Part shown: piece after piece, positions 20,914 through 29,942 of the stretch
Position numbering within the stretch: the stretch's first letter is position 1
Layout of the letters: every line of letters begins with the position of its first letter
Assembly: GCA_022560735.1 (NCBI GenBank)
Contig: JADFSO010000001.1
Span: forward strand, 208,953 to 263,716
Origin: Pseudomonadota bacterium
GTDB lineage: Bacteria > Pseudomonadota > Gammaproteobacteria > Steroidobacterales > MnTg04
Length of the DNA stretch: 54,764 bases
Reading direction: 5' to 3'
Translations under genes and position numbers: made by a program
Notes under the pieces: model-generated
What the model was told of the DNA's origin: nothing
The model's database searches: none
Seen by the model: only the letters and a program-made list of their open reading frames with translations

Positions 20914-22149
20914 ATGTCGAGAAAAGGTGACAGAAATCTGATCGTGGGGCTGGATATCGGTACCTCGAAGGTGGTCGCAATCGTCGGCGAAATTACCGAC
21001 GAGGGAGGAGTCGAGGTTATTGGTATCGGCAGCCACCCGTCCCGCGGGCTGAAAAAGGGTGTGGTCGTGAACATCGAATCCACGGTCCAGTCGATTCAGC
21101 GTGCGGTGGAAGAGGCCGAACTGATGGCCGGTTGCGAAATCCACACCGTCCATGCGGGAATCGCCGGCAGCCATATCCGCAGCCTGAATTCGCACGGCAT
21201 CGTCGCCATACGGGACAAGGAAGTGACCCGCGGCGACGTTGAGCGTGTGATCGAAGCTGCGCAGGCGGTCGCGATACCGGCGGACCAGAGAACGATTCAC
21301 GTCTTGCCGCAGGAATTCATCATCGATCACCAGGAAGGCATACGCGAGCCGATAGGCATGTCCGGGGTCAGGCTCGAGGCGAAGGTTCACATGGTGACCG
21401 GTGCGGTCAGCGCAGCGCAAAACATCATCAAGTGCGTGCAGCGTTGCGGACTGCAGGTCGAAGACGTGGTTCTCGAGCAGCTGGCATCGAGTTACGCGGT
21501 ACTGACCCAGGATGAAAAAGAGCTGGGTGCGTGCCTCGTGGATATCGGCGGCGGCACCACCGACATTGCGGTTTTCAGCGGCGGCGCCATTCGCCATACG
21601 GCGGTGATTCCTATTGCGGGAGACCAGGCGACCAACGATATAGCGATCTCGCTGCGCACGCCCACCCAGTATGCGGAGGAGCTCAAGGTTCGCTACGCCT
21701 GTGCCTTGTCGCAACTGGCCAACCCGGACGAAACGATCGAAGTACCCAGCGTGGGTGACCGGCCACCGAGAAGACTGGCGCGGCAGACGCTGGCCGAAGT
21801 CATCGAGCCGCGCTACGAGGAATTATTCATGCTGGTGCAGGACGAACTGAGGCGCAGTGGCTTCGAGGAACTGGTTGCCGGCGGCATCGTCCTGACCGGC
21901 GGCAGCTCGAAAATGGAAGGTGCGATCGAACTCGCCGAAGAGGTGTTTCACATGCCGGTGCGCCTCGGCGTTCCGCAATTCGTTCAAGGATTGTCGGATG
22001 TGGTTCGTAACCCGATTTATGCCACCGGTGTGGGCCTGTTGCTTTACGCACAGGAGGCGCTGGCCGACAAGGCCGCTGCTTCGCCGATCGGTGGCGGTCT
22101 TACGGATACCTGGGAGCGGATGAAAACCTGGTTCCAGGGAAATTTTTGA
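20914..22149 (+). CDS. ftsA: cell division protein FtsA (actin-like FtsZ tether)
   Basis: 411 residues (E. coli 420). It has an actin/Hsp70-type ATPase fold: GLDIGTSKVVAIVGE near residue 9 (phosphate 1), the 1C subdomain around 85-165 (DKEVTRGDVERVIEAAQ), CLVDIGGGTTDIAVFSGG near 207 (phosphate 2), and GIVLTGGSSKMEGAIELA near 325 (adenosine). The C-terminus TWERMKTWFQGNF is the amphipathic membrane-targeting helix. FtsA anchors FtsZ polymers to the membrane. The ATG at 20914 has AAGGAAAA upstream. ftsZ follows after 42 bases. Confidence 0.97.
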   Translation: MSRKGDRNLIVGLDIGTSKVVAIVGEITDEGGVEVIGIGSHPSRGLKKGVVVNIESTVQSIQRAVEEAELMAGCEIHTVHAGIAGSHIRSLNSHGIVAIRDKEVTRGDVERVIEAAQAVAIPADQRTIHVLPQEFIIDHQEGIREPIGMSGVRLEAKVHMVTGAVSAAQNIIKCVQRCGLQVEDVVLEQLASSYAVLTQDEKELGACLVDIGGGTTDIAVFSGGAIRHTAVIPIAGDQATNDIAISLRTPTQYAEELKVRYACALSQLANPDETIEVPSVGDRPPRRLARQTLAEVIEPRYEELFMLVQDELRRSGFEELVAGGIVLTGGSSKMEGAIELAEEVFHMPVRLGVPQFVQGLSDVVRNPIYATGVGLLLYAQEALADKAAASPIGGGLTDTWERMKTWFQGNF

Positions 22150-22191
22150 ATATTTTTTTCGTGTTAAGTGCTGATGCTAAGGAGGGGAGTG

Positions 22192-23331
22192 ATGTTTGAG
22201 TTAATGGATTCGTACAGCCAAACCGCGGTTATCAAAGTCATCGGAGTCGGTGGCGGAGGTGGCAATGCGGTCATGCACATGGTCGCGGCCGGAATCGATG
22301 GCGTGGACTTTATTTGTGCCAATACCGATGCGCAGGCGTTGAAAAGCGCAAAGGTGAAAACCTCGTTGCAGATCGGTTGCAACATCACCAAGGGGCTTGG
22401 TGCGGGCGCCAATCCGGAAATCGGCCGGCAGGCCGCGATGGAGGACCGCGACCGCATCCAGGAAGTGATCGAAGGCAGTGACATGCTGTTTATCACCGCC
22501 GGCATGGGTGGCGGAACCGGTACCGGCGCCGCGCCCGTGGTCGCCCAAACCGCCAAGGAGATGGGAATCCTGACCGTCGCCGTCGTGACCAGGCCATTCG
22601 AAATGGAAGGCGCGAAGCGGCGCGCGGTCGCCGAACAGGGTATCAACGAGCTCAGCCGCTATGTCGATTCGCTGATCACCATTCCCAACGAAAAATTGCT
22701 CTCTGTACTTGGCAGTGAAACCACTTTGCTGGATGCATTCAGGGCAGCCAACGAAGTATTGCAAGGAGCGGTCCAGGGAATCGCCGAACTGATCACGCGA
22801 CCCGGCCTGATCAACGTCGATTTCGCGGATGTCCGTACGGTGATGTCTGAAACGGGTATGGCGATGATGGGTTCGGGAACGGCCTCGGGCCCCGACCGCG
22901 CCAGGGAAGCGGCCGAGGCCGCCGCATCCAGCCCGCTGCTCGAGGATGTCAATCTTGCCGGGGCAAACGGCATTCTGGTCAACGTCACCGCGGGCGAAAA
23001 CCTGTCGATCGGCGAATTCCAGGAAGTCGGCAACACGGTGAAGGAATATGCCTCGGAAAACGCGACGGTCGTGATTGGCACGGTGATCGATCCGAAAATG
23101 AAGGACAGTATCCGGGTCACGGTCGTCGCGACCGGGCTGGGGGAAACCGCCCAGGCGGCGCGGCCGCAAATGGAGGTCGTCAAGAAAGCCGCGAACGGCG
23201 ACCCCAATTACTCGTACCTGGAAACACCGACTGCTGCCCGGCGCAGCAAGATGTATGAGTCCGGCAGCCGGGCGATGCCCAGCGAAGAGGTACTGGATAT
23301 ACCCGCGTTCCTGCGTCGACAGGCCGATTGA
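22192..23331 (+). CDS. ftsZ: cell division GTPase FtsZ
   Basis: 379 residues, a tubulin-like GTPase that forms the Z ring. The start is the ATG at 22192, behind a strong AAGGAGGGG; GTG at 22189 is possible, while in-frame codons further up (22168) would place the ribosome site inside the gene. Motifs: KVIGVGGGGGNAVMHMV near residue 12, the tubulin signature GGGTGTGAAPVVA near 103, and T7 loop region with NVDFADVRTVM near 206. The last residues, EEVLDIPAFLRRQAD, are the conserved C-terminal peptide that binds FtsA, ZipA and ZapD; zapD is also encoded in this window. The linker is short. Confidence 0.98.
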   Translation: MFELMDSYSQTAVIKVIGVGGGGGNAVMHMVAAGIDGVDFICANTDAQALKSAKVKTSLQIGCNITKGLGAGANPEIGRQAAMEDRDRIQEVIEGSDMLFITAGMGGGTGTGAAPVVAQTAKEMGILTVAVVTRPFEMEGAKRRAVAEQGINELSRYVDSLITIPNEKLLSVLGSETTLLDAFRAANEVLQGAVQGIAELITRPGLINVDFADVRTVMSETGMAMMGSGTASGPDRAREAAEAAASSPLLEDVNLAGANGILVNVTAGENLSIGEFQEVGNTVKEYASENATVVIGTVIDPKMKDSIRVTVVATGLGETAQAARPQMEVVKKAANGDPNYSYLETPTAARRSKMYESGSRAMPSEEVLDIPAFLRRQAD

Positions 23332-23332
23332 G

Positions 23333-23358
23333 GCAGCGGCGGCGCGAGCCGCCGTTGC
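23333..23358 (+). terminator. GC-rich hairpin directly after ftsZ
   Basis: GCAGCGGCGG, a six-base loop CGCGAG, and CCGCCGTTGC form a ten-pair stem (one G-U) starting two bases after the ftsZ stop. No T-run follows, so it is at best a weak or Rho-assisted terminator, or an mRNA-stabilising 3' structure at the end of the division cluster. Confidence 0.45.
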
Positions 23359-23560
23359 ATGAACATGGCGTGATTTTGTCGACTGTGGTATTTTTCGCGG
23401 TCAAGAATATATAACAAGGGTAATACCAAGGGTTAGCAAGCCGCAGGATCCGGATGTATCGATGGTTCGGCAGCGCCAGGCGCGCGAGTGAAGCGTCTGC
23501 GTGCACGGTGTGTTGTCTCTGTTTAAGTGGCTGATTTTTAACATTTTATTGGAAAGTTCA

Positions 23561-24469
23561 TTGCGCCAGAGAACGCTCAAAAATTCGATACAGGCAACCG
23601 GTGTGGGTCTGCACACCGGCAAGAAAGTGTTGATGACACTGCGTCCGGCCGCCGAAAACACCGGTGTGGTGTTTCGCCGGGTCGACCTGGATCCGGTGGT
23701 CAATATTCCCGCACAGGCGGGCTATGTCGGCGATACCATGCTGGGCACGACCCTGGTCAGCGGAGATGTCCGCGTTGCGACCGTGGAGCATCTGTTGTCA
23801 GCGTTTGCGGGTCTGGGCATCGACAATGCGATCGTCGAGGTCAGCGCACCCGAGGTGCCGATCATGGATGGCAGCGCCGGGCCGTTTGTGTTCCTGATCC
23901 AGTCGGCAGGCATCCAGGAACAGAATAGCGCGAAAAAGCTCATTCGTATCAAGCGCCCGGTGCGTGTCGAAGAGGGCGATAAATGGGCGCAGCTTGTCCC
24001 ATTCGAAGGTTTCAAGGTCAAATTCCGGATCGAGTTCGACCACCCGGTTTTCAAGAGCCATGTCCAGGAATCGGTTATCGATTTTTCCACCTCTTCCTTC
24101 CTCAAGGAAGTGAGCCGCGCCAGGACCTTCGGCTTTATGCGCGATATCGAAGCTTTACGTGCCAGGAAACTGACTTTGGGTGGCAGCATGAACAATGCCA
24201 TCGTGCTGGACGATTTCAGGGTGCTGAACGAAGATGGCCTGCGTTACGAAGATGAGTTCGTCAAGCACAAGATTCTTGACGCAATCGGCGATCTTTATCT
24301 ACTCGGCCATAGCCTGATTGGCGAGTTCAGCGGCTACAAGTCCGGACACACATTAAACAACACCTTACTCAGAGCGCTGATTGCCGATCAGAAGTCATGG
24401 GAGGAAGTGACTTTTGAGGATGCTGCGGAATCGCCGATTTCCTACGCAGCGCCGGTGATGGCGATTTAG
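23561..24469 (+). CDS. lpxC: UDP-3-O-acyl-N-acetylglucosamine deacetylase LpxC
   Basis: 302 residues from the TTG at 23561 (E. coli LpxC has 305), preceded by GGAAAG. The frame is open to 23501, but only the TTG start reproduces the family N-terminus [20 protein letters not shown]. LpxC is the zinc enzyme for the committed step of lipid A synthesis. Zinc ligands are in [19 protein letters not shown] (His near 78) and in the [18 protein letters not shown] block (His and Asp near 237-241); the general-acid His is in YKSGHTLNN. The 229-base gap after ftsZ contains a hairpin and an AT-rich TATATAAC stretch at 23408-23415, a possible -10. It is often regulated by proteolysis, which sequence alone does not show. 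Confidence 0.96.
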   Translation: MRQRTLKNSIQATGVGLHTGKKVLMTLRPAAENTGVVFRRVDLDPVVNIPAQAGYVGDTMLGTTLVSGDVRVATVEHLLSAFAGLGIDNAIVEVSAPEVPIMDGSAGPFVFLIQSAGIQEQNSAKKLIRIKRPVRVEEGDKWAQLVPFEGFKVKFRIEFDHPVFKSHVQESVIDFSTSSFLKEVSRARTFGFMRDIEALRARKLTLGGSMNNAIVLDDFRVLNEDGLRYEDEFVKHKILDAIGDLYLLGHSLIGEFSGYKSGHTLNNTLLRALIADQKSWEEVTFEDAAESPISYAAPVMAI

Positions 24470-24475
24470 CCCGGC

Positions 24476-24811
24476 TTAGACGGAACCAGAAAGAGCATTA
24501 TTCGCTGGTGGCCGCACTTTGATAATGATTTTGCCGATCGCCAGGCCTGTTTTTGTTTTGAGGCCCTGGCGAACGGCAGATTCGAGATAACGAAAACGAC
24601 TGGCCCAGGCCGCAGATTCAGTTAGCAAGGTCAGACTCTGATCTTCTTTCAGCGAGACGCCGTGTAAATGTGCGCGGTGGTCCTCGGGAAGCAGTTCTGC
24701 GACCGATTCGCGCAGGGCGGCCATTAGGCTGGCCTGGTGGATTATCCGGGAGAGCCCGCTGCTGTTGTCCTGCAGGACTTTGTCCAGCGATCGGAATGAG
24801 GGTTTTTCCAT
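24476..24811 (-). CDS. dciA: DUF721 protein, DciA-type replicative helicase loader
   Basis: 111 residues, convergent with lpxC (six bases between stops). The protein is a DUF721/DciA domain: an N-terminal SFRSLDKVLQDNSS, a helix around the family's conserved W position (here LTESAAWASRFRYLE), then the C-terminal strand GKIIIKVRPP typical of these proteins. DciA interacts with DnaB and helps load it in the many bacteria without DnaC. The position between lpxC and secA is conserved in Pseudomonas and relatives. It could share a bidirectional promoter region with the riboswitch-controlled gene on the other strand. Confidence 0.85.
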   Translation of the reverse strand: MEKPSFRSLDKVLQDNSSGLSRIIHQASLMAALRESVAELLPEDHRAHLHGVSLKEDQSLTLLTESAAWASRFRYLESAVRQGLKTKTGLAIGKIIIKVRPPANNALSGSV

Positions 24812-24846
24812 AATGTGGCCCAGGTCACAAAATTTGGGTTAGTGGC

Positions 24847-24875
24847 TTGTTTTGCATGAATTTTCTCGGCATATT
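24847..24875 (+). promoter_or_regulatory. candidate promoter of the riboswitch and M23 gene
   Basis: TTGTTT (24847-24852), a 17-base spacer, CATATT (24870-24875). It would start transcription about five to eight bases later, just before the riboswitch-like element. Both boxes are four of six matches; the spacing and place support it. Confidence 0.4.
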
Positions 24876-24879
24876 GGTG

Positions 24880-24966
24880 GAACTGAAAAAAGCAAACTCA
24901 TCGAAAGACGGGGACGCAAAACCACCGATCTACGGGAAAACCTAGGATAGCGGGGTTGCCAGTGTG
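24880..24966 (+). promoter_or_regulatory. candidate GEMM-I (cyclic di-GMP-I class) riboswitch
   Basis: The stretch holds the ordered GEMM-I landmarks: AAAGCAAACTC (24889-24899), a GAAA tetraloop hairpin (stem CTCATC/GACGGG, one A-C mismatch, loop 24903-24906), GGGACGCAAA (24911-24920), then a variable P3-like stem (ATCTA at 24929 with TAGGAT at 24943), and TAGCGGGGTTGCC (24948-24960). GGGACGCAAA together with TAGCNGGGTTNCC is highly characteristic of the class, which senses cyclic di-GMP (or 3',3'-cGAMP in a variant subclass). The usual GGC/GCC pairing here reads AGC/ACC, giving two A-C mismatches, and the place of Vc2 G20 appears to be A. It sits in the leader of the M23 gene, 110 bases upstream of its start. 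Alignment was by eye. Confidence 0.72.
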
Positions 24967-24993
24967 AGGATAGTTGAACTTGACCGATTTGAG

Positions 24994-25014
24994 CTGCCGG
25001 TTTCCTGCCGGCAG
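24994..25014 (+). other. hairpin between riboswitch and M23 gene
   Basis: CTGCCGG (24994-25000), loop TTTCCTG, CCGGCAG (25008-25014): a perfect seven-pair stem 28 bases after the riboswitch core and 63 bases before the start codon. No T-run follows, so it is not a classical intrinsic terminator; it may be part of an expression platform. Confidence 0.4.
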
Positions 25015-25076
25015 TTGGTGCCTGTTCGCCAGACTATGCCCGCCTTGCAATCGAATCTGGAACAACGGGACGTGGC

Positions 25077-26000
25077 ATGAACCTGATACTGGTCACTCGC
25101 CGGAGCGGCGTTGCACGGCACATCAATCTGCGCCATCCGGTCAATTTGCTGGTGGCGGTCCTGGGCTTTGGCTTGATCCTTGCTGCTGCCTTTTCCCTGG
25201 GCAGGATCAGCGGGTTTATCAGCGCCGGCGGCCCCGAGGAGCAACTCGCGGCCTGGCGGGCCGAACTGAATGCGCAGGAACAATTGCTCGCAGAAACCCG
25301 CAAGGTGGGCCAGGAAAAGATCGACGCCCTTTCCGTAAAACTGGCACAGATGAATGCCCAGGTGATTCGCCTGGAGGCCCTCGGAAGGCGTCTGACGCAA
25401 ATGGCAGATCTGGACGACGGTGAGTTTGATTTCGATTCCTCACCGGCCCTGGGAGGCCCCGAACCGGAGGCGCCGGGCCATTCGGTAGCAATGCCGGGTT
25501 TGGAGTTTTTGCTGGATACGCTGGCCATGCAGATCCAGGATCGCCACAGGCAACTCGACATACTCGAAGACCTGATGCTAAACCGCACCCTCAGCGACGA
25601 AGTCCATCCCGAGGGCCGGCCGGTTCGCGCAGGCTGGATTTCATCCTATTTTGGGTTGCGCACCGACCCGTTTACCGGCAAGGCGACCAGGCACAAAGGG
25701 GTGGATTTTGCCGGCAAGGAAGGGTCGGAGGTCATTGCCGTTGCCGCCGGAGTGGTGACCTGGTCCGGTGATCGCTATGGCTATGGCGAGATGGTGGAAA
25801 TCAATCACGGCAACGGATATTCGACACGCTACGCCCACAACTCCAAAAACCTGGTCGCGGTCGGCGATCAAATCAGCAAGGGCCAGGTCGTGTCCTTGAT
25901 GGGCCGGACCGGCCGGGCGACCGGGCCAAACCTTCACTTCGAAGTGATGCGTGGCGGGCGAAAAGTCGACCCGCTGGAATACATTCGCGGCACGCGCTGA
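25077..26000 (+). CDS. M23-family peptidase-like envelope protein (LytM domain)
   Basis: 307 residues. A short cytoplasmic N-terminus is followed by one transmembrane helix (about residues 23-45), a periplasmic coiled-coil-like segment (about 53-105), a linker, and a C-terminal LytM/M23 domain (about 185-300). Zinc-site residues are visible in RHKGVDFAG (His and Asp) and in the YSTRYAHNS block. The usual HxH motif reads N285-L-H287: the zinc His is kept but the first, catalytic-type His is Asn. The protein may therefore be a weak or non-hydrolytic LytM factor that activates amidases, as EnvC and NlpD do, rather than an endopeptidase. It occupies the place of the conserved M23 gene between DUF721/lpxC and secA. 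A candidate cyclic dinucleotide riboswitch lies in its leader. The ATG follows GGGACG. Confidence 0.88.
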   Translation: MNLILVTRRSGVARHINLRHPVNLLVAVLGFGLILAAAFSLGRISGFISAGGPEEQLAAWRAELNAQEQLLAETRKVGQEKIDALSVKLAQMNAQVIRLEALGRRLTQMADLDDGEFDFDSSPALGGPEPEAPGHSVAMPGLEFLLDTLAMQIQDRHRQLDILEDLMLNRTLSDEVHPEGRPVRAGWISSYFGLRTDPFTGKATRHKGVDFAGKEGSEVIAVAAGVVTWSGDRYGYGEMVEINHGNGYSTRYAHNSKNLVAVGDQISKGQVVSLMGRTGRATGPNLHFEVMRGGRKVDPLEYIRGTR

Positions 26001-26166
26001 TTCTCCGAGCCGGAAAATCCTCCACAACAAGCTACCTAAAGTCTCGGCTTATCCGTAAAATACTGCCGTTTGTCCCCCCGCGCCTGTGGGCCGCCTGGCC
26101 GCGTACAGGTCTTGAAACAGGGTTTTTTGCCTCCAGTTCGATCCGGGCGCGCCACGAGGAACATTG

Positions 26167-28911
26167 ATGGAGAATTTCTTTACCCGACTGTTTGGCAGCC
26201 GCAACCAGCGCCTGCTCAGGCGATATGCAAAAGACGTAGCCAAAGCCGGGAAGTATGAAGCGGATCTTCAGGCCCTGAGTGACAGCGAACTGCGGGCCCG
26301 GACCGACCAGCTGAAGGCCGCGGTAGCCAGCGGAAAAACACTGGAAGACGTGCTCCCGGAAGCCTTTGCCGTTGTGCGTGAAGCGTCGGTCAGGACCCTG
26401 GGCCTGCGCCATTTCGATGTGCAGTTGATCGGCGGCCTGGTTTTGCACGAAGGCAAAATTGCGGAAATGCGCACCGGGGAAGGCAAGACCCTGGTCGCAA
26501 CCTTGCCCGCTTACCTGAACGCGCTCGGCGGCGACAGCGTGCAAATCGTCACCGTTAACGAATACCTCGCGCAACGCGATGCGGACTGGATGAGGCCGAT
26601 TTATGAATTCCTGGGTCTGACGGTCGGGGTCATCAAGAGCGGAATGAACCCCGTCGACAAGACCGCGGCCTACGCCTGTGATGTGATTTACGGCACCAAC
26701 AACGAATTTGGCTTCGACTATTTGCGCGACAACCTGGCATTCCGGCTGACCGACAAGGCGCAACGCGACCGGAGCTTTGCGATCGTCGACGAAGTCGACT
26801 CGATTCTGATCGACGAAGCCCGCACGCCGCTGATCATTTCCGGTCCCGCGGAAGGAAGCAGCGAGCTATACCAGCGCATCAATGCGCTGGTCCCGAAACT
26901 GGAACGCCAGGAAACGGTGCAGGCGGAACCGTCGGCGCCCGAGTTCGAAGCGCCGGGTGATTACAGTGTCGACGAGAAAAGCAAGCAGGCTCACCTGACC
27001 GAGGCCGGGCACCAGAAAGTGGAGCAATTGCTGGCCAGGGCCGGGTTGATCAAGGAAGGCGACAGCCTGTATGAGGTCGCCAACATTCGCCTGATGCACC
27101 ATCTGACCGCTGCGCTGCGCGCCCACACCTTGTACCAAAGAGACGTCGACTACATCGTCAACCAGGGCGAGATCGTGATCGTCGACGAATTTACCGGCAG
27201 GACCATGCCGGGGCGCCGCTGGTCGGACGGGCTGCACCAGGCCGTCGAGGCAAAGGAGGGCGTAACGATCAAGGAGGAGAATCAAACCGTCGCCTCCATC
27301 ACCTTCCAGAATTATTTCAGGATGTACGACAAACTTTCCGGCATGACCGGAACGGCCGATACGGAGGCTTATGAGTTTCAGCAGATTTACGGACTCGAAG
27401 TCGTGGTTATTCCGACCGACAAGACGATGATCCGTGACGACGAGCCGGACCTGGTTTTCCTGACTCGCGCCGATAAATTTGAAGCAATCATCGAGGATAT
27501 TCAGGATTGTCAGAAGCGTTCGCAGCCGTTGCTGGTGGGTACTACGTCTATAGAAACATCCGAATTCCTATCGGATATTCTGCAAAAGAAAAATATCGAA
27601 CACCAGGTCCTGAACGCCAAGCACCACACCCGCGAGGCGGAAATGATTATCCAGGCCGGCCGGCCGGGCCGGGTTACGATCGCCACCAATATGGCCGGGC
27701 GCGGCACCGATATCGTGCTGGGCGGTAGCCTGGCGGGTGAATTGCAAGCGCTGGGCGAGATCGACGAGGCGCAGAAGAAAAAGCACACCGAGGATTGGCA
27801 GGCAAGGCATCAGACCGTTATCGATGCCGGGGGGCTGCGGATCATCGGTACCGAGCGCCACGAATCGCGGCGTATCGATAATCAGCTGCGCGGTCGCAGC
27901 GGACGCCAGGGGGATCCCGGGTCCAGCCGGTTCTACCTGTCGCTCGAAGACAACCTGATGCGCATTTTTGGCGATCCCGAGCGAGTCAAGGGATTATTGT
28001 CGCGCGTCGGCATGCGCGAGGGCGAAGCGATCGAAAGCAAGATGCTGAGCCGTCAGATCGAGAGGGCGCAGAGAAAAGTCGAGGCTCACAACTTCGATAT
28101 CCGCAAGCAACTGCTGAAATACGATGACGTTGCCAACGATCAGCGGCGCGCGATCTACTACCAGCGCGATGGCCTGATGGAAGCCGCCGACATGGAAGAA
28201 GATATACGCGCCATCCGGCGCGATGTCGTCGACCAGGTCATCGACAATTTCGTGCCGCCGGGCAGCGTCGAAGAGCAATGGGATGTTCCCGGCTTGTCGC
28301 AGGCGCTGGAAAACGACTTCGTGACCCGGGTCGATATCCAGGGTTGGCTGGATGCCGATGACGAGCTGGTCGAAGCAGACCTGCGCGGGAAAATCTGCGA
28401 TGCCGTGGAAGAAGCCTATGAACAAAAAGTGAAATCCATAGGCGAACCCGTGATGCGGCATTTTGAAAAAGCCGTGATGCTGCAGCAGCTGGATTCACAG
28501 TGGCGTGAACATCTGGCCGCGCTGGATTATCTGCGGCAGGGCATTCATCTGCGCGGTTACGCGCAGAAAAACCCGGAGCAGGAATATAAACGCGAGGCCT
28601 TTGACATGTTTACAGTCATGCTTGATTCGATCAAGCATGATTCGATCAGCATTCTGTCGCGGGTACAGGTGCGCAGCGAAGAAGATGTTGCCGCCGTTGA
28701 AAGCCAGCGCAGGGACACCAGCGGGATGAAATTTGAGCATGCCCAGGCAAGCAGCGCGTCTGCGACCGATGCCGCTGCACAGGGGCGGCCTGCGCAGGAG
28801 CCCGAAGCGGCCGTGCCCTTTGTCCGGGAGCAGCCGAAAGTCGGTCGTAACCAACCTTGTCCGTGTGGTTCGGGAAAGAAATACAAGCAGTGCCACGGCC
28901 GCCTCAGGTAG
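26167..28911 (+). CDS. secA: preprotein translocase ATPase SecA
   Basis: 914 residues (E. coli 901). The motor of Sec-dependent export. NBD1 Walker A is [20 protein letters not shown] near residue 101; the DEAD-like Walker B is in [20 protein letters not shown] near 205; NBD2 contains [10 protein letters not shown] near 510 and the helicase motif [13 protein letters not shown] near 575. The C-terminus [20 protein letters not shown] is the zinc-binding SecB/ribosome contact site with CxCx8CH spacing. A TTG at 26164 precedes the ATG at 26167; the ATG is preferred. The 166-base upstream gap shows no SecM-like arrest gene. A mutT-like gene follows, as in many gammaproteobacteria. Confidence 0.98.
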   Translation: MENFFTRLFGSRNQRLLRRYAKDVAKAGKYEADLQALSDSELRARTDQLKAAVASGKTLEDVLPEAFAVVREASVRTLGLRHFDVQLIGGLVLHEGKIAEMRTGEGKTLVATLPAYLNALGGDSVQIVTVNEYLAQRDADWMRPIYEFLGLTVGVIKSGMNPVDKTAAYACDVIYGTNNEFGFDYLRDNLAFRLTDKAQRDRSFAIVDEVDSILIDEARTPLIISGPAEGSSELYQRINALVPKLERQETVQAEPSAPEFEAPGDYSVDEKSKQAHLTEAGHQKVEQLLARAGLIKEGDSLYEVANIRLMHHLTAALRAHTLYQRDVDYIVNQGEIVIVDEFTGRTMPGRRWSDGLHQAVEAKEGVTIKEENQTVASITFQNYFRMYDKLSGMTGTADTEAYEFQQIYGLEVVVIPTDKTMIRDDEPDLVFLTRADKFEAIIEDIQDCQKRSQPLLVGTTSIETSEFLSDILQKKNIEHQVLNAKHHTREAEMIIQAGRPGRVTIATNMAGRGTDIVLGGSLAGELQALGEIDEAQKKKHTEDWQARHQTVIDAGGLRIIGTERHESRRIDNQLRGRSGRQGDPGSSRFYLSLEDNLMRIFGDPERVKGLLSRVGMREGEAIESKMLSRQIERAQRKVEAHNFDIRKQLLKYDDVANDQRRAIYYQRDGLMEAADMEEDIRAIRRDVVDQVIDNFVPPGSVEEQWDVPGLSQALENDFVTRVDIQGWLDADDELVEADLRGKICDAVEEAYEQKVKSIGEPVMRHFEKAVMLQQLDSQWREHLAALDYLRQGIHLRGYAQKNPEQEYKREAFDMFTVMLDSIKHDSISILSRVQVRSEEDVAAVESQRRDTSGMKFEHAQASSASATDAAAQGRPAQEPEAAVPFVREQPKVGRNQPCPCGSGKKYKQCHGRLR

Positions 28912-28926
28912 CCAGACGGAGCCTGA

Positions 28927-29901
28927 ATGATCAGGGTGGCCGTGGGAATTTTGCAGCGCGAGGATGGCAGGACTTTGCTGATGCGACGCCTGCCTGGCAC
29001 CTTCCGCGAAGGGCAGTGGGAGTTTCCCGGCGGCAAGATCGAAGCGGGTGAGGATTCCCGCAGCGCCCTGGTGCGGGAGCTGCATGAAGAGCTGGGGATC
29101 GAAGTAAGCGGTGCGCGGCGGCGCATCACCCTGCGGCATGCATACCCGGAAAAAAACGTGCTCCTCGAAGTCTGGCAAATCACCGCTTTCACCGGCCAGC
29201 CGCGCAATATCGAAGGGCATGAATTGTGCTGGGTTGAGCCTGCCGAATTGAGACGTATCGGGATGCTGGATGCAGACCGGCCCATCATCGCCAGCCTGGA
29301 ATTACCCGCCACCTATGTCATTACGCCACCCCCGCCGGTGAACGACGAAAATGCCGTGGCCCGATGGCTGGACCAGCTCGAACAAACCCTGGATCTCGGT
29401 GTTTCGCTGTTGCAGCTGCGCTGCCCGGGGTGGTCGGCGAGCGCCTTCGGCCGGCTGGCAAAAACCGTTGTTCGCCGCTGCGAGGCCTACGGGACGCGCC
29501 TGCTGCTCAATGGCGCTCCGCAACAGCTTTTGCCGCTCGGTGAGCGGCTGGGAGCGGCAGGTTGCCATGTTCCCGCTCGCTTTCTCGAGCAGCTGGGTGG
29601 CTGGCAAAAACCCGCTGGACTCGTGGTTGGCGCGTCCTGTCATTCAGCTGCCGAGCTGGCTGCGGCGGAACGTGCCGCGGCGGATTTCTGCGTACTCGGG
29701 CCGGTCTTGCCTGGCCCCGGTCATCCGGATCACCCGCCATCGGGCTGGCCGGGTTTTAGCGCCTTGCTGACAGAAGTGTCCATGCCGGTGTTTGCGCTCG
29801 GTGGCCTCGCGCCGGGCGACCTGGAAACGGCCTGGCGCCATGGCGCCCAAGGGGTGGCTGGAACCAGCGGGTTCTGGTGCAGACAGCCCGGAGGCCGGTA
29901 A
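28927..29901 (+). CDS. mutT: Nudix hydrolase MutT fused to a ThiE-like domain
   Basis: 324 residues with two domains. Residues 1-130 are a MutT Nudix domain: the Nudix box spans G36 to I58 with G36, E42, R50, E51, E54, E55 and G57 in the required places. MutT hydrolyses 8-oxo-dGTP to prevent AT-to-CG transversions. Residues 133-320 resemble thiamine phosphate synthase ThiE/TenI (TIM barrel; YVITPPPPV, LLQLRCPG, DFCVLGPVLPGPGHP, ALGGLAPGDLETAWRHGAQGVAG). The usual ThiE QLRxK lysine and the Thr-Lys of GPVFxTxTK are missing, so the second domain is probably not a TMP synthase. This Nudix-ThiE fusion is a known arrangement next to secA in gammaproteobacteria. It starts 15 bases after secA and converges on zapD. 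Confidence 0.93.
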   Translation: MIRVAVGILQREDGRTLLMRRLPGTFREGQWEFPGGKIEAGEDSRSALVRELHEELGIEVSGARRRITLRHAYPEKNVLLEVWQITAFTGQPRNIEGHELCWVEPAELRRIGMLDADRPIIASLELPATYVITPPPPVNDENAVARWLDQLEQTLDLGVSLLQLRCPGWSASAFGRLAKTVVRRCEAYGTRLLLNGAPQQLLPLGERLGAAGCHVPARFLEQLGGWQKPAGLVVGASCHSAAELAAAERAAADFCVLGPVLPGPGHPDHPPSGWPGFSALLTEVSMPVFALGGLAPGDLETAWRHGAQGVAGTSGFWCRQPGGR

Positions 29902-29942
29902 AAGATACGGGGTCAGGGCTGTTTCGCCGTGGCTACGGGAAG

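Noticed and set aside
26001..26166. A SecM-like arrest peptide upstream of secA
   Set aside because: No short frame with a signal peptide and an arrest-like end fits in the 166-base gap.
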